Below are positions 45,115-53,871 of a stretch of DNA of 64,000 bases, in pieces. Each line of letters begins with the position of its first letter. The first letter of the stretch is position 1. Made by a program: the position numbers and the translations under genes. This stretch comes from Pseudomonas guineae. GTDB lineage: Bacteria > Pseudomonadota > Gammaproteobacteria > Pseudomonadales > Pseudomonadaceae. The stretch spans positions 370,423 through 434,422 of the forward strand of contig NZ_FOQL01000004.1 in NCBI RefSeq assembly GCF_900113745.1. Direction: 5' to 3'. The notes beneath the pieces were generated by a model. The model was not told the origin of the DNA. It searched no databases and worked only from the letters and a program-made list of their open reading frames with translations.

Positions 45115-45756
45115 ATGAGCCAGTGGTGGAGTGCGATGGGGCCGTTGGGCTGGCCGCTGGCGCTGTGTTCGCTGCTGGCGCTGGCGCTGATACTTGAGCG
45201 TCTCAGTGTGTTTCTGCGTTTGCAGCCGCTGAGCACTGCCGCCGGGCGTGCGGCAGTCAGCGCTTGCCGCACCTGTGAGCGTGAGCATTGCAAAGGCCGT
45301 GCGCGCGGTTGGCGCTATGGCCTGGCGTTGTTGCTCAAGCACAGTGCCTTGCCGGCCGTGCAGCGTGAAGAGCTATTAGGTTGCTGGCTGCTGGAGGAGC
45401 GTCAGCGCCTCAATCGCCAGCTGCGCTTGCTGCAGCTGATCGGCATGCTGGCGCCCATGCTCGGCTTGCTCGGCACCGTGCTGGGCATGCTCGAGATGTT
45501 TGCCAATATTGCCGGGCAGAACAGCCCGGTAACCCCGGCGTTGCTCGCTGATGGCCTGTGGCAGGCGCTGTACACCACAGTCTGGGGCTTGCTGATCGCC
45601 ATCCCGGCGCTGGCGGCGGGTCAGGGCTTTGCCTTGTGGGCTGAGCGCTACCTGGAAGGTGTGCAAGCGCTGCTCAATCGCTGCCAGTTGGCGTTGGACG
45701 GTCTGGAGCTGGAGCTAACCGGCAGTCCATTGGCGACGCAGTGGGTGCTGCCGTGA
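45115..45756 (+). CDS. exbB: ExbB-type TonB energising protein
   Basis: A 213-residue MotA/TolQ/ExbB protein. The start at 45115 (MSQWWSAMGPLGWPLALCS) is preferred over an upstream frame extension into phuS. There are three membrane segments: one N-terminal, and two C-terminal around LIGMLAPMLGLLGTVLGMLEMF and ALYTTVWGLLIAIPALAA, containing the conserved proton-channel Thr. A Cys cluster (C51-x2-C54-x4-C59, ACRTCEREHCKG) in the cytoplasmic loop is unusual. It pairs with ExbD, whose GTG overlaps by four bases. Confidence 0.9.
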   Translation: MSQWWSAMGPLGWPLALCSLLALALILERLSVFLRLQPLSTAAGRAAVSACRTCEREHCKGRARGWRYGLALLLKHSALPAVQREELLGCWLLEERQRLNRQLRLLQLIGMLAPMLGLLGTVLGMLEMFANIAGQNSPVTPALLADGLWQALYTTVWGLLIAIPALAAGQGFALWAERYLEGVQALLNRCQLALDGLELELTGSPLATQWVLP

Positions 45757-46184
45757 TTCGCTTGCCGGCGGCCACTGCGGCGCAGGGCAACCTGTTGCCC
45801 GACCTGACGCCGCTGCTCGATGTGATTTTTATCGTGCTGGTGTTCTTTTTGCTGACCGCGCAAACGCCGCTGCTGGAATTGCCTGTGCAGTTGCCGCAAA
45901 GCCGTGAGGCCTTGCCCGCAGCGAGTGCCGGCAATGGCGAGCGCATCCAGGTACAGCTTTCGGCCGAAGGCGCTTGGCGTTTTAACGGCGCGCTGCAGAC
46001 CGATTTTGACACGCTGCGCGTTGCACTGATCACGGCCTTTGCCGCCGACAAAACTACCGCTTTGGACCTGGCGTTGGATCGTCAGGCGCCGCTGTCGGCA
46101 TTTCTTGACCTGACGGCGCTGCTGCAACAGCAGGGTATTCAGGACAGTCGCATTCTTTTAGAGGCCAATCATGAAACGCCTTAA
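45753..46184 (+). CDS. exbD: ExbD-type TonB energising protein
   Basis: A 143-residue ExbD/TolR protein. GTG at 45753 overlaps the exbB stop (GTGA). One N-terminal membrane helix contains the conserved aspartate (LTPLLDVIFIVLVFFLL) that carries the proton path. The periplasmic domain includes LDLALDRQAPLSAFLDLTALLQQQG. The 3' end overlaps phuT by 14 bases. Confidence 0.9.
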   Translation: MIRLPAATAAQGNLLPDLTPLLDVIFIVLVFFLLTAQTPLLELPVQLPQSREALPAASAGNGERIQVQLSAEGAWRFNGALQTDFDTLRVALITAFAADKTTALDLALDRQAPLSAFLDLTALLQQQGIQDSRILLEANHETP

Positions 46185-47070
46185 TGCTGTACTCGCTCTG
46201 TGTGCGAGTGTCTTGTTCTGTGGTTCGGCGCTTGCCGCTGAGCCGTTGCCGCAACGCTGGATTAGCTCCGGTGGCTCGCTCAGTGAATGGGTGGTGGCGT
46301 TGGGTGGCGAAAGTCGGCTGGTGGGCGTGGACAGCACCAGTCAGCACCCACAATCGCTGCGAGCGTTGCCGAGCATTGGCTATCAGCGCCAGTTGGCGGC
46401 CGAAGGCATGCTGACCCTGCGTCCTGATGTGTTGATAGGTAGCGAGGAAATGGGCCCGCCGCCCGTGCTGGCGCAACTGCGCGGTGCGGGGGTGCGAGTA
46501 GAAATGCTTTCTGCCAAGGCGGATCTGCCCAGCCTGCGGGCCAGCTTGCGGCGTATCGGCATGCTGCTGGGTGAGCCGCAGCGTGCCGAACAGGCCTTTG
46601 CGGCGTACCAGCAACGCCTGCAGCAACAAACCGACTGGTTAGTGACTGCGCAGCGCGAGCAAGCCATGCCAGGGGTGCTGTTATTGCTCGGGCACGCCGG
46701 CGGCAGCCCGATGGTGGGCGGTAAGGACACGTCGGCGGACTGGCTGATTGAGCGTGCGGGTGGGCGCAATTTGGCCAGTCATCACGGGTATAAAGCGTTG
46801 TCCACTGAAGCCTTGTTAGCACTCGACCCTGAGGTGGTGATCATTGCTGATCGCAGTCTTGCGGGAGATGCTGCGCGCGAGGCCCTGTTACAACAGAACC
46901 CGGCGCTGGCGGCGACGCGGGCAGCGCGTAATCAACGTTTACTGATGCTCGATCCAACATTGTTGGTCGGTGGTCTGGGCCCGCGTTTGCCAGATGGGCT
47001 GGCGACCTTGTCCGCAGCCTTTTATCCTGCCAGCCAACCCTTGGTCGCCGAAGCTAAGCCAACGTTATGA
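46171..47070 (+). CDS. phuT: Periplasmic haem-binding protein PhuT/HemT
   Basis: A 299-residue periplasmic binding protein with a signal peptide (MKRLNAVLALCASVLFCGSALA). The mature part follows the haem-binding (class III, BtuF-like) pattern: RWISSGGSLSEWVVALGGESRLVGVDSTS, TLRPDVLIGSEEMGPP, GKDTSADWLIERAGGRNLA, ALDPEVVIIADR. It receives haem from the receptor and gives it to PhuUV. GAGG precedes the start, which lies inside exbD. Confidence 0.93.
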   Translation: MKRLNAVLALCASVLFCGSALAAEPLPQRWISSGGSLSEWVVALGGESRLVGVDSTSQHPQSLRALPSIGYQRQLAAEGMLTLRPDVLIGSEEMGPPPVLAQLRGAGVRVEMLSAKADLPSLRASLRRIGMLLGEPQRAEQAFAAYQQRLQQQTDWLVTAQREQAMPGVLLLLGHAGGSPMVGGKDTSADWLIERAGGRNLASHHGYKALSTEALLALDPEVVIIADRSLAGDAAREALLQQNPALAATRAARNQRLLMLDPTLLVGGLGPRLPDGLATLSAAFYPASQPLVAEAKPTL

Positions 47071-48104
47071 ATCCTGTTATTCGACCGCGCTCATTGTTTA
47101 TCGCACTGAGCCTACTGTTGGCGCTCGCGCTGTGGTTATCACTGGCCTTGGGGCCCGTTAGCCTGCCGCTGTTGGACACCCTCAAGGCGGCGCTGCGCCT
47201 GCTCGGCCTGGCGCAGCCGGGTGATGACCTGGCCCAGGCTGAATTGATCCTCGGGCAGATTCGCCTGCCGCGCACGCTGCTGGGGCTGTTAGTCGGTGCC
47301 GTGCTGGCGCTGTGTGGGGTGGCAATGCAGGGCCTGTTTCGCAACCCGCTGGCTGACCCCGGCTTGATCGGCGTATCCAGCGGCGCGGCCCTGGGTGCGG
47401 CGATTGCCATTGTTGGCGGCGCCGCGTTCGGTGGTTTACCGGAAGCCTTTGCACCTTATCTATTGTCTTTGTTCGCCTTTATCGGTGGATTGGGCGTTAC
47501 TGCGCTGGTTTATCGCCTGGGCCGACGTGATGGCGAAACCAATGTGGCGACTATGCTCCTGGCCGGTATTGCGCTGACGGCACTGGCCGGCGCGGCCATC
47601 GGCCTGTTTACCTACCTGGCCGATGACGCCACCTTGCGTACTCTGACGTTCTGGAACCTGGGCAGTCTCAATGGCGCCAGTTACGCGCGCCTGTGGCCGT
47701 TGCTGCTGGTCACGGCGGCGGTGGCACTATGGCTGCCACGGCGGGCCAAGGCGCTGAATGCCTTGCTGCTGGGCGAGTCCGAGGCGCGCCACCTGGGGTT
47801 TGCCGTGGAGCGGGTCAAGGCCGAGCTGGTGTTTTGCACCGCACTCGGCGTTGGCGCGGCGGTGGCGGCGGCTGGGATGATCGGCTTTATCGGTTTGGTG
47901 GTGCCGCATCTGGTACGCCTGCTGGTGGGGCCGGATCATCGCGTGCTGTTGCCGGCCTCGGCTCTGGCGGGTGCCAGCCTGTTACTGCTGGCGGATCTGG
48001 TAGCGCGGTTGGTGCTGGCTCCGGCCGAGTTACCGATTGGTATCGTCACGGCGCTGATTGGCGCGCCGTTCTTCCTCTATCTGTTATTGCGAGGGCGTAC
48101 CTGA
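47067..48104 (+). CDS. phuU: Haem ABC transporter permease PhuU/HemU
   Basis: A 345-residue FecCD/BtuC-type permease with about ten membrane helices ([62 protein letters not shown]). The cytoplasmic signature [19 protein letters not shown] and [20 protein letters not shown] contact the ATPase. It overlaps phuT by four bases (ATGA) and phuV by one base (TGATG). Confidence 0.95.
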   Translation: MNPVIRPRSLFIALSLLLALALWLSLALGPVSLPLLDTLKAALRLLGLAQPGDDLAQAELILGQIRLPRTLLGLLVGAVLALCGVAMQGLFRNPLADPGLIGVSSGAALGAAIAIVGGAAFGGLPEAFAPYLLSLFAFIGGLGVTALVYRLGRRDGETNVATMLLAGIALTALAGAAIGLFTYLADDATLRTLTFWNLGSLNGASYARLWPLLLVTAAVALWLPRRAKALNALLLGESEARHLGFAVERVKAELVFCTALGVGAAVAAAGMIGFIGLVVPHLVRLLVGPDHRVLLPASALAGASLLLLADLVARLVLAPAELPIGIVTALIGAPFFLYLLLRGRT

Positions 48105-48871
48105 TGCTGCGCGCAGAGAATCTGGCAGTGCAACGCGGCCCGTGCACGGTGTTGGCGGATATCAACCTGGAGTTGCGGCCTGGCGAAGTGCTCGGCGTGC
48201 TGGGCCCCAATGGCGCCGGCAAGAGCACCTTGCTGGGGGCGTTGTGTGGTGAACTGCAGCCGAGCCACGGCGATGTCTGGCTGGATCAGCGGCGGCTGCA
48301 GGACTGGCCGGGCAGTGAGCGTGCGCAGCGCCTGGCGGTATTGCCGCAGACCTCGACGTTGAACTTTGCCTTTCGTGTGGAAGAAGTGGTGGCCATGGGG
48401 CGTTTACCTCATGCCAGCGGTCAGCTAAAAGATGCGCAGATCATCAAGCAAGCGCTGGAGGCGGCCGATGCGTTGCACCTGGCCGGGCGCAGTTACCTGG
48501 CGTTATCCGGTGGCGAGCGTCAGCGCGTGCACCTGGCGCGAGTGCTGGCGCAGCTCTGGCCCGGTGGTGAGGGGCAGATGCTGCTGCTCGATGAGCCGAC
48601 CTCAATGCTCGATCCGCTGCATCAGCACACCACGCTGCAGGCCACCCGCGCTTTTGTTGAGCAAGGCGCGGCGGTGCTGGTGATCCTGCATGATCTGAAT
48701 CTGGCCGCGCGTTATTGTGATCGCCTGTTGCTGCTGGAGCGCGGTCGCCCCCATGCGCTCGGTACACCTGAGGAAGTCTTACGTGCTGAGCCGTTACAGG
48801 CCGTGTTCGGTCTGGAGGTGCTGGTGCAGCAGCATCCAGAACGCGGTCATCCATTAATCATTGCCCGTTAA
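48104..48871 (+). CDS. phuV: Haem ABC transporter ATPase PhuV/HemV
   Basis: A 255-residue ABC ATPase. ATG at 48104 ([14 protein letters not shown]) is used; longer frames run into phuU. Walker [10 protein letters not shown] is near residue 34, Q-loop is [13 protein letters not shown], signature is [18 protein letters not shown], Walker [13 protein letters not shown], and the switch His is in [14 protein letters not shown]. It powers haem import through PhuU. Confidence 0.96.
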   Translation: MLRAENLAVQRGPCTVLADINLELRPGEVLGVLGPNGAGKSTLLGALCGELQPSHGDVWLDQRRLQDWPGSERAQRLAVLPQTSTLNFAFRVEEVVAMGRLPHASGQLKDAQIIKQALEAADALHLAGRSYLALSGGERQRVHLARVLAQLWPGGEGQMLLLDEPTSMLDPLHQHTTLQATRAFVEQGAAVLVILHDLNLAARYCDRLLLLERGRPHALGTPEEVLRAEPLQAVFGLEVLVQQHPERGHPLIIAR

Positions 48872-48881
48872 GGTCCTATTT

Positions 48882-49763
48882 ATGCGTCGTGCGTTATTGC
48901 TGGTTGTCGCGCTGTTGAGTGCTTGCCAGGCCACGTTGCCGGCGTTACCGGCCTGGCAAAGCCCGGGAGGTTTACAGCATGCCGAGCTGGGGCAGATTGT
49001 CGAGTTGCGTACTGGCGCGCAGCTGACCCCGGCGCAGTTGCTTGAGCGCCTGGCCGCTGCACCCAAGGTGCTGGTGGGCGAACGGCATGACAATCCCGAT
49101 CACCACGCGCTGCAGCTCTGGCTGTTGCGGGCCTTGGCAGCGCAGCGTCCGCAGGGCAGCCTACTGTTGGAAATGCTGACGCCGGATCAGCAGGTCAAGG
49201 TCGATCAGGCGCGCGCTGCCATCGCTGCTGGGCAGGCGCCGCAGGACATGCTCGATGCCCTGGCCTGGCAGCCGGGTTGGGCCTGGTCGCTATACGGGCC
49301 GTTGGTGCAGCATGCTCTGCGCCAACCTTATCCTCTGCTGGCGGCCAACCTCGAACAGCGCGAGATCATGCAGATATACACCCAAGTACCTCAGCTAGAG
49401 GGTGAGGCATCAACGGCGCAACCGGTGCGCGAGGCGTTGTTCAAGCAAATTCGTCAATCGCACTGCGACCTGCTGCCGGAAAGCCAGTTACCCGCCATGC
49501 TGGCTGTGCAGCAGCAACGTGACCGGCGCATGGCTGAAGCGCTGATCGCGGCACCTGCGCCGAGCCTACTGTTTGCCGGGGCATTCCATGTACGCCGCGA
49601 CCTTGGCGTGCCACTGCACCTGCAGGACTTGCACGCTGATCAGAGCTTGCAGGTACTGATCCTGTCGGAGGCTGGCAGTGCGGTCAGCGCCACCTCTGCA
49701 GACTACGCTTGGTATACACCACCGCGACCTGAGCAGGACCACTGTGCCAAACTTCGCCCCTAG
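48882..49763 (+). CDS. ChaN-family lipoprotein
   Basis: A 293-residue lipoprotein (MRRALLLVVALLSACQA; lipidated Cys15) of the ChaN/PF04187 family. Conserved parts: KVLVGERHDNPDHHALQLWLL, LLLEMLTPDQQ, SHCDLLPESQLPAMLAVQQQRDRRMAEAL and LFAGAFHVRRDLGVP. Campylobacter ChaN binds haem, and the location after phuSTUV suggests a haem-related role at the envelope. P. aeruginosa has phuW here, and this is probably the counterpart. A stem-loop follows the stop. Confidence 0.82.
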   Translation: MRRALLLVVALLSACQATLPALPAWQSPGGLQHAELGQIVELRTGAQLTPAQLLERLAAAPKVLVGERHDNPDHHALQLWLLRALAAQRPQGSLLLEMLTPDQQVKVDQARAAIAAGQAPQDMLDALAWQPGWAWSLYGPLVQHALRQPYPLLAANLEQREIMQIYTQVPQLEGEASTAQPVREALFKQIRQSHCDLLPESQLPAMLAVQQQRDRRMAEALIAAPAPSLLFAGAFHVRRDLGVPLHLQDLHADQSLQVLILSEAGSAVSATSADYAWYTPPRPEQDHCAKLRP

Positions 49764-49772
49764 CCGATCTCC

Positions 49773-49801
49773 CTGCGGCTGAGCGTAGCGCTCAGCCGCA
49801 G
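49773..49801. repeat. Perfect 13-bp hairpin after chaN
   Basis: CTGCGGCTGAGCG TAG CGCTCAGCCGCAG. The stem is long and GC-rich but no T-run follows, so it may be a 3'-end stabilising structure or a REP-like element rather than a simple terminator. Confidence 0.75.
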
Positions 49802-50174
49802 CCCACGCCCTGCTTACCCCTTTCGTTAACGTCCTCAACGAGGCGCGATAGGCGCTCCAGCCTGGCGCTGTTCAGAAGCGGTGTGTTGTTGAGCAGCAAT
49901 CAAGGGCTGCATGTGAGTTCATTCCGGTCGCCTGTGGCTAGAGCTATCAGCTAACGGCGGCGTGCTTCTTCAGAATTTGCGACGGTAAGCTCTACCGGGC
50001 GAGCCCACCCTCAATATGCCGGATTGGCTGGCGCATGTCGGTTTCTTGCCGGCGTGAACGCTGGGGGATATCCGCGAGCTAAGTTAAAACGCCGGACAAG
50101 AAATCGTCGGGAGCGATGTTTAATAGTGCACAGCGATGGCCCCGATGGGGTGACCGGCATGGATTGCAGCGCAC
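49802..50174. other. Gene-free stretch between chaN and PrrF
   Basis: About 370 bases between the chaN hairpin and the PrrF terminator. Inspected in both directions; no family-like frame, ribosome-binding site or second PrrF copy is visible. Confidence 0.6.
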
Positions 50175-50288
50175 AAAAAAAGACCCGGCAAGAGCCGGGT
50201 CAATAACCGTGATTAGCCTGATGAGGAGATAATCTGAAGAGGCCGACTGAAGGTCTCTTAAGCTTATCGACTGATCTCGCGACCAGTT
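50175..50288 (-). ncRNA. prrF: PrrF iron-responsive small RNA
   Basis: Read on the minus strand, the RNA starts AACTGGTCGCGAGATCAG, contains the highly conserved core CTCTTCAGATTATCTCC, CATCAGGCTAATCACGG and ends in the terminator GACCCGGCTC TTGCCGGGTC TTTTTTTGTG. The core matches PrrF1/PrrF2 of P. aeruginosa, which repress sodB and other iron-protein mRNAs when iron is scarce. In P. aeruginosa two copies lie in tandem between phuW and cbpA; here one copy sits in the same gap. Length is about 114 nt. Confidence 0.92.
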
Positions 50289-50293
50289 GCGGC

Positions 50294-50314
50294 AATAATA
50301 ACAATTCTCATTTT
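50294..50314 (-). promoter_or_regulatory. Fur box and promoter of prrF
   Basis: On the minus strand AATGAGAATTGTTATTATT covers the -10/-35 region of prrF and fits the Fur consensus well. It predicts strong repression by Fur-Fe when iron is sufficient. Confidence 0.8.
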
Positions 50315-50378
50315 CATGTCAATGCGTTCGGATAAACTTTTTACTCCGCGCGGCTAACTGGCGCTCGGCCTATAAACC

Positions 50379-50408
50379 AAGAGCCCGACACAAGGTCGGG
50401 CTCTTAAA
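50379..50408. terminator. Terminator after cbpA
   Basis: AAGAGCCCGAC ACAAG GTCGGGCTCTTAAAA: an 11-bp perfect stem. It lies just after the cbpA stop (minus strand) and before prrF. Confidence 0.85.
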
Positions 50409-50421
50409 ACTGCAGCAGGTT

Positions 50422-51222
50422 TCAGGGTGCTTCTGCGGGTAGGCGCAGCTGGGTGACTTCCTTGTTGAGCAAGTCGATTCGCTTGGCCATGCTCTCGATC
50501 AGGCTATGGGCAATCCGGGGGTTGCTCTGCATCAGGCTGAGGAACTGTTCTTTAGGAATCACCATCACCGTGCAGGGCTCGCTGGCTAATACGGTGGCGC
50601 TACGTTTTTCGCGAGTGAATACCGCCATGGCGCCGAAGATTTCATCCTTCTGCACGTCACCGACCCTATGCCCGTCGACATAGGCTTCGGCATGGCCCTC
50701 GATAATGATAAATACGTTGTCGGCGATATCACCCTGATGGATCAGCTCTTCACCAGCGGCAAAATGCTGAAAGCCAGTGGAGGGGCGAATGTCGGGTTGC
50801 TTCAAGCGAGCCAATGCATCAGACAGCAGTGCGGTGTGGCCGATCAGGTACTGGAGAAACAGTTCTTGGCGTTGTTCGTTGGCATAGATGTGCTTGAACA
50901 CTTCACTGCGCGAGTAAGGAATCAGGCTTAGTTGCTCTTCGCTGCTGTAACGACAGCTGGGCATCTCCAGGCCTTGGCGCAGCCCAACTAAGTCACCCTC
51001 CTGCAGATAAAACAAAGGGCGCTCATCGACCACTGCGTGTAGCAACCCATTTTCAATAATGAAAAGTTGATTACCCGGCAGTACCTTGGCGAGGTCTTCA
51101 GCTTGTTCCAGTTGTAGAGACGGTCCAGCAGGTGCAAGCCCATCGAGCAACTGAGTGGGGATGCTTTGCAGTCGGTTGATCAGCTGATCGGCGTAAGCCG
51201 GTTGCTCCCCGAGTAAATACAT
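50422..51222 (-). CDS. cbpA: Cyclic-nucleotide-binding protein (CbpA-like)
   Basis: A 266-residue protein. The C-terminal half is a cNMP-binding domain (GEELIHQGDIADNVFIIIEGHAEAYVDG, EIFGAMAVFTREKRSATVL) followed by a helix; the N-terminal half resembles a second, degenerate domain. In P. aeruginosa the protein at this position (PA4704, CbpA) binds cAMP and localises to a pole under Vfr control. Here the glutamate of the phosphate-binding cassette (FGE) is Ala (FGA), while Arg-Ser-Ala is kept, so ligand choice may differ. It stands alone between the PrrF gene and the TfoX-like gene. Confidence 0.85.
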   Translation of the reverse strand: MYLLGEQPAYADQLINRLQSIPTQLLDGLAPAGPSLQLEQAEDLAKVLPGNQLFIIENGLLHAVVDERPLFYLQEGDLVGLRQGLEMPSCRYSSEEQLSLIPYSRSEVFKHIYANEQRQELFLQYLIGHTALLSDALARLKQPDIRPSTGFQHFAAGEELIHQGDIADNVFIIIEGHAEAYVDGHRVGDVQKDEIFGAMAVFTREKRSATVLASEPCTVMVIPKEQFLSLMQSNPRIAHSLIESMAKRIDLLNKEVTQLRLPAEAP

Positions 51223-51328
51223 GAGCGAATTTCCTTGAACTGGCTTGGCATACTAAACCGCACGAACGTCCCTAAAACAATAGTGGCCAGCGCTCCTCAG
51301 GTAAATCAAAAGGCTAAGGGGATGTGAG

Positions 51329-51601
51329 CTAGCTCTTGTTGTTGTGTGAACTTTCATCGAGCTGACCGTTTAGTTCAGCTTTGTGGCCAGGCGGCAGATC
51401 GTTCCAGTGTACGTCCAGCAGCGCGCCTTCAATTGCATAGAGCAGCACCTTGGAGGCTCTGAAGCCCCGCGCGCGCACAGCTCGATAAGCGCTAACCGCG
51501 CCTAATCGACGCAGATCATTAACGCTGTGGATGCCTACCGCATGTAGCCACTGGGCCGAGGTTTTGCCGAGGTTCTTCAGGTGTTGCAACTCATCGTTCA
51601 T
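51329..51601 (-). CDS. TfoX C-terminal-domain protein
   Basis: A 90-residue protein from ATG at 51601 (MNDELQHLKNLGKTSAQWL). It is the helix-hairpin-helix-type C-terminal domain of the TfoX/Sxy competence family (SVNDLRRLGAVSAYRAVRARG, LLYAIEGALLDVHWNDLP) without the N-terminal domain. In other pseudomonads it is annotated only as a TfoX family protein. A role in competence is not shown. GAGGCTCA precedes the start. Confidence 0.82.
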   Translation of the reverse strand: MNDELQHLKNLGKTSAQWLHAVGIHSVNDLRRLGAVSAYRAVRARGFRASKVLLYAIEGALLDVHWNDLPPGHKAELNGQLDESSHNNKS

Positions 51602-51770
51602 TGAGCCTCCTTGCACTGCTAAGCAGTTGTGCGGATGGAGTCAGCATGGCCTTCTGGCAGAAAGTGTAGCGGCCATCGGACAAATCGTGGCTGCTCGGTA
51701 TTTCTCCGTGCCGATGTCGCTCTATTTGCCGTGGCAATTGCTTGAGGTTGTTCGCGAGAGGCTGTGGTGC

Positions 51771-52115
51771 TCAGCGAGTGTTATAGCGCAGGCGGGTGCC
51801 AAAATTGACCGACATAAGTATCTCGTCAGCTGTCAGCTCGGCCGGGAAGTAGGCACCGGAGATCTGCGCATGCGCGATGCTCGCTCCTTCAAGCTGGGCA
51901 TTACGTAAGTCGAGGCCGCGCAGGTCGGTACCGCGAAAGTAGGCGTTGGTGAAGTTGATGCATTGGGCATCCAGCGCGCGCAGGTCGAGGCCGCGAAAAT
52001 CACCGTCGCTCAAGTCGATGATTGTGTCTTTGGGCTTTTGCGCATTGAAGGCAGACACTTGTTCGGTATGAATCAGGCGATACAGCGGGCTATCCAGTTG
52101 TCGGGGCTGGCTCAT
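51771..52115 (-). CDS. Pentapeptide-repeat protein
   Basis: A 114-residue protein with a short right-handed quadrilateral beta-helix: FRGLDLRALDAQCINFTNAYFRGTDLRGLDL and AQLEGASIAHAQISGAYF, with Leu/Phe centred every five residues (A(D/N)LXX). The N-terminus before residue 35 is non-repetitive. Members vary from gyrase-protecting proteins to unknown structural ones; this short one has no assigned function. AGGAG precedes the start. Confidence 0.85.
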   Translation of the reverse strand: MSQPRQLDSPLYRLIHTEQVSAFNAQKPKDTIIDLSDGDFRGLDLRALDAQCINFTNAYFRGTDLRGLDLRNAQLEGASIAHAQISGAYFPAELTADEILMSVNFGTRLRYNTR

Positions 52116-52200
52116 GGGGCATCTCCTTATGGGCTCTCTATTAGTATAGAGGCCGCGGCGCGCTCTGCTCGCGCCGCAACCGGGTTGCCCAGCGAGGGCT

Positions 52201-53754
52201 TTACAGGCGCTGGCGGATGCGCGCGATCAGGGTGTCCAGGCTGGCACTTTCATGGGTGTCCACGCGCTTGCTTTGCAGCAGCTCGTCTTCACTGAGTGGT
52301 TCGCGGGTGGCGTGTTGGGCGCGCACAACCTCCATGGTGGCGTCAGACGGGTCAGTACCGGCCGCCTTGCGTTGCTCCAGCCAGCTGGTGATGACTTGAT
52401 CGGGGGCGCAGCATTCCAAAATCAGAAAAGGCACGCCGCAGGCTTCGGCAGTCTGGCTGGCTGCTTCGCGTTGAGTGTGTTTCAGGTAGGTGGCGTCGAT
52501 GACTACCGGGAAACCGGCGCGCAGTGCCGCTTCGGCCAGTTGGTGCAGGTGTTGGTAGGTGGCGGCACTGGCGTCTGGGGTGTAGATGCCAGCACTGAGT
52601 TTGCCAAGATCGGCATCTTTCTGTTCGCCGAACAGGCGCTTACGCTCTATATCTGAACGCAGGCGAATGGCCCCAAGTGCTTCGACCAATCGCATGGCGA
52701 CATGGCTTTTGCCAACGGCAGAAACACCGTTGGTAATGGCCAGGAACCTGGATGGGATGGCGCTGTAGCTTTCCGCCAAGTTTGCATAGTTGCGGTATTG
52801 GCGCAGGGTTACGGCCTTCTGTACGGCGTCGGTCTGATGGGCCAGGCTGAACAGCGCTACCTTGGCCCGCACCAACGCCCGATAGGCCTTGTAAAAGTTC
52901 AGCAGTTCCAGCGCTGCATAATCGCCCGTGTGTTCCAGCCAGGCGTTGATGAAGCGCCAGGCATGCGCTTTGAGGCCTCGGTCTTCTAGGTCCATGGCTA
53001 GGAAGGCCGCGTCTAGGGCGATATCAATAAGGCGGAACGGCTCATTGAATTCGATGCAGTCGAACAGCACCACCTGATCATCCAGCAAGGTGGCGTTGCC
53101 TAGGTGAATGTCGCCGTGGCATTCGCGAATGGAACCGTTGCTGGCCCGTTTGGCCAATAGCGGTTCCAAGCGTGCGTAGCTGGCTTCGGTCCAGGCCTCT
53201 AAGGCCTCAAGCTGGCGAAGATCAGCCGCGTCACTGAGCATCGGGCGGATCTGTTCGAAGTTCTGGCGCATCGGCGCGACAATTGCTTCGGGTGTACACA
53301 GCGGATGGTTAACCGCTACGGCAGGCGTTGCACTATGAAAGGTGGCAATCTGTTTGGCCAAACCGTCGATGTGCGCCTCACTCAGTTCGCCGCGCGCTTG
53401 CACGTCGCTAAGCAACTGGCTTTGCGGGAATTGGCGCATTTTTAGAGCGTATTCGATAGACGCTCCGCTGCCGCCTAGCTGCGGGGCAGCGATGCTGCCG
53501 CTGATCGGCACTACTTCTAGGTAGAGGCCTTGTGTCAGGCGCTGGTTAAGGCGCAGTTCTTCCTGACAGAAGTGCTCGCGGGCACTTAGCTCGGTGAAGT
53601 CGAGAAAACCAAAGTTCACCGGTTTTTTGATTTTGTAAGCAAAGGGGCCGGTGAGAATTACCCAAGAAATATGGGTTTCAATGACCTGGAATTGCTCTAC
53701 GGGATGAGGGTAGAGGGCCGGGTTCTGCAGTGCGGCGATCAGAGCTTGGCTCAC
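52201..53754 (-). CDS. Fused aminoglycoside-phosphotransferase-like and P-loop kinase protein
   Basis: A 517-residue protein. The start GTG at 53754 (MSQALIAALQNPALYPHPVEQF) has AAGGA eight bases upstream and is preferred to ATG at 53793. The first 320 residues resemble an APH-type kinase (HGDIHLGNATLLDDQVVLFDCIEF is the catalytic HxD-like loop). The last 180 form a P-loop zeta-toxin-like or gluconokinase-like domain (GVSAVGKSHVAMRLVEAL, IRLRSDIERKRLFG, VVIDATYLKHTQRE). The substrate of either half is not known. It stands upstream of the pentapeptide gene, divergent from mrcB. Confidence 0.85.
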   Translation of the reverse strand: MSQALIAALQNPALYPHPVEQFQVIETHISWVILTGPFAYKIKKPVNFGFLDFTELSAREHFCQEELRLNQRLTQGLYLEVVPISGSIAAPQLGGSGASIEYALKMRQFPQSQLLSDVQARGELSEAHIDGLAKQIATFHSATPAVAVNHPLCTPEAIVAPMRQNFEQIRPMLSDAADLRQLEALEAWTEASYARLEPLLAKRASNGSIRECHGDIHLGNATLLDDQVVLFDCIEFNEPFRLIDIALDAAFLAMDLEDRGLKAHAWRFINAWLEHTGDYAALELLNFYKAYRALVRAKVALFSLAHQTDAVQKAVTLRQYRNYANLAESYSAIPSRFLAITNGVSAVGKSHVAMRLVEALGAIRLRSDIERKRLFGEQKDADLGKLSAGIYTPDASAATYQHLHQLAEAALRAGFPVVIDATYLKHTQREAASQTAEACGVPFLILECCAPDQVITSWLEQRKAAGTDPSDATMEVVRAQHATREPLSEDELLQSKRVDTHESASLDTLIARIRQRL

Positions 53755-53871
53755 GGGCGATCCTTGGCTTTTTACTAAATAAGAGACGGCCATTATGGGC
53801 GCTCAACGCTCGTCTGCAAACCGCGGCTACGGCCTGCTGACAAGCAGGCAAAGTGCGTATAATCCCGCGCC

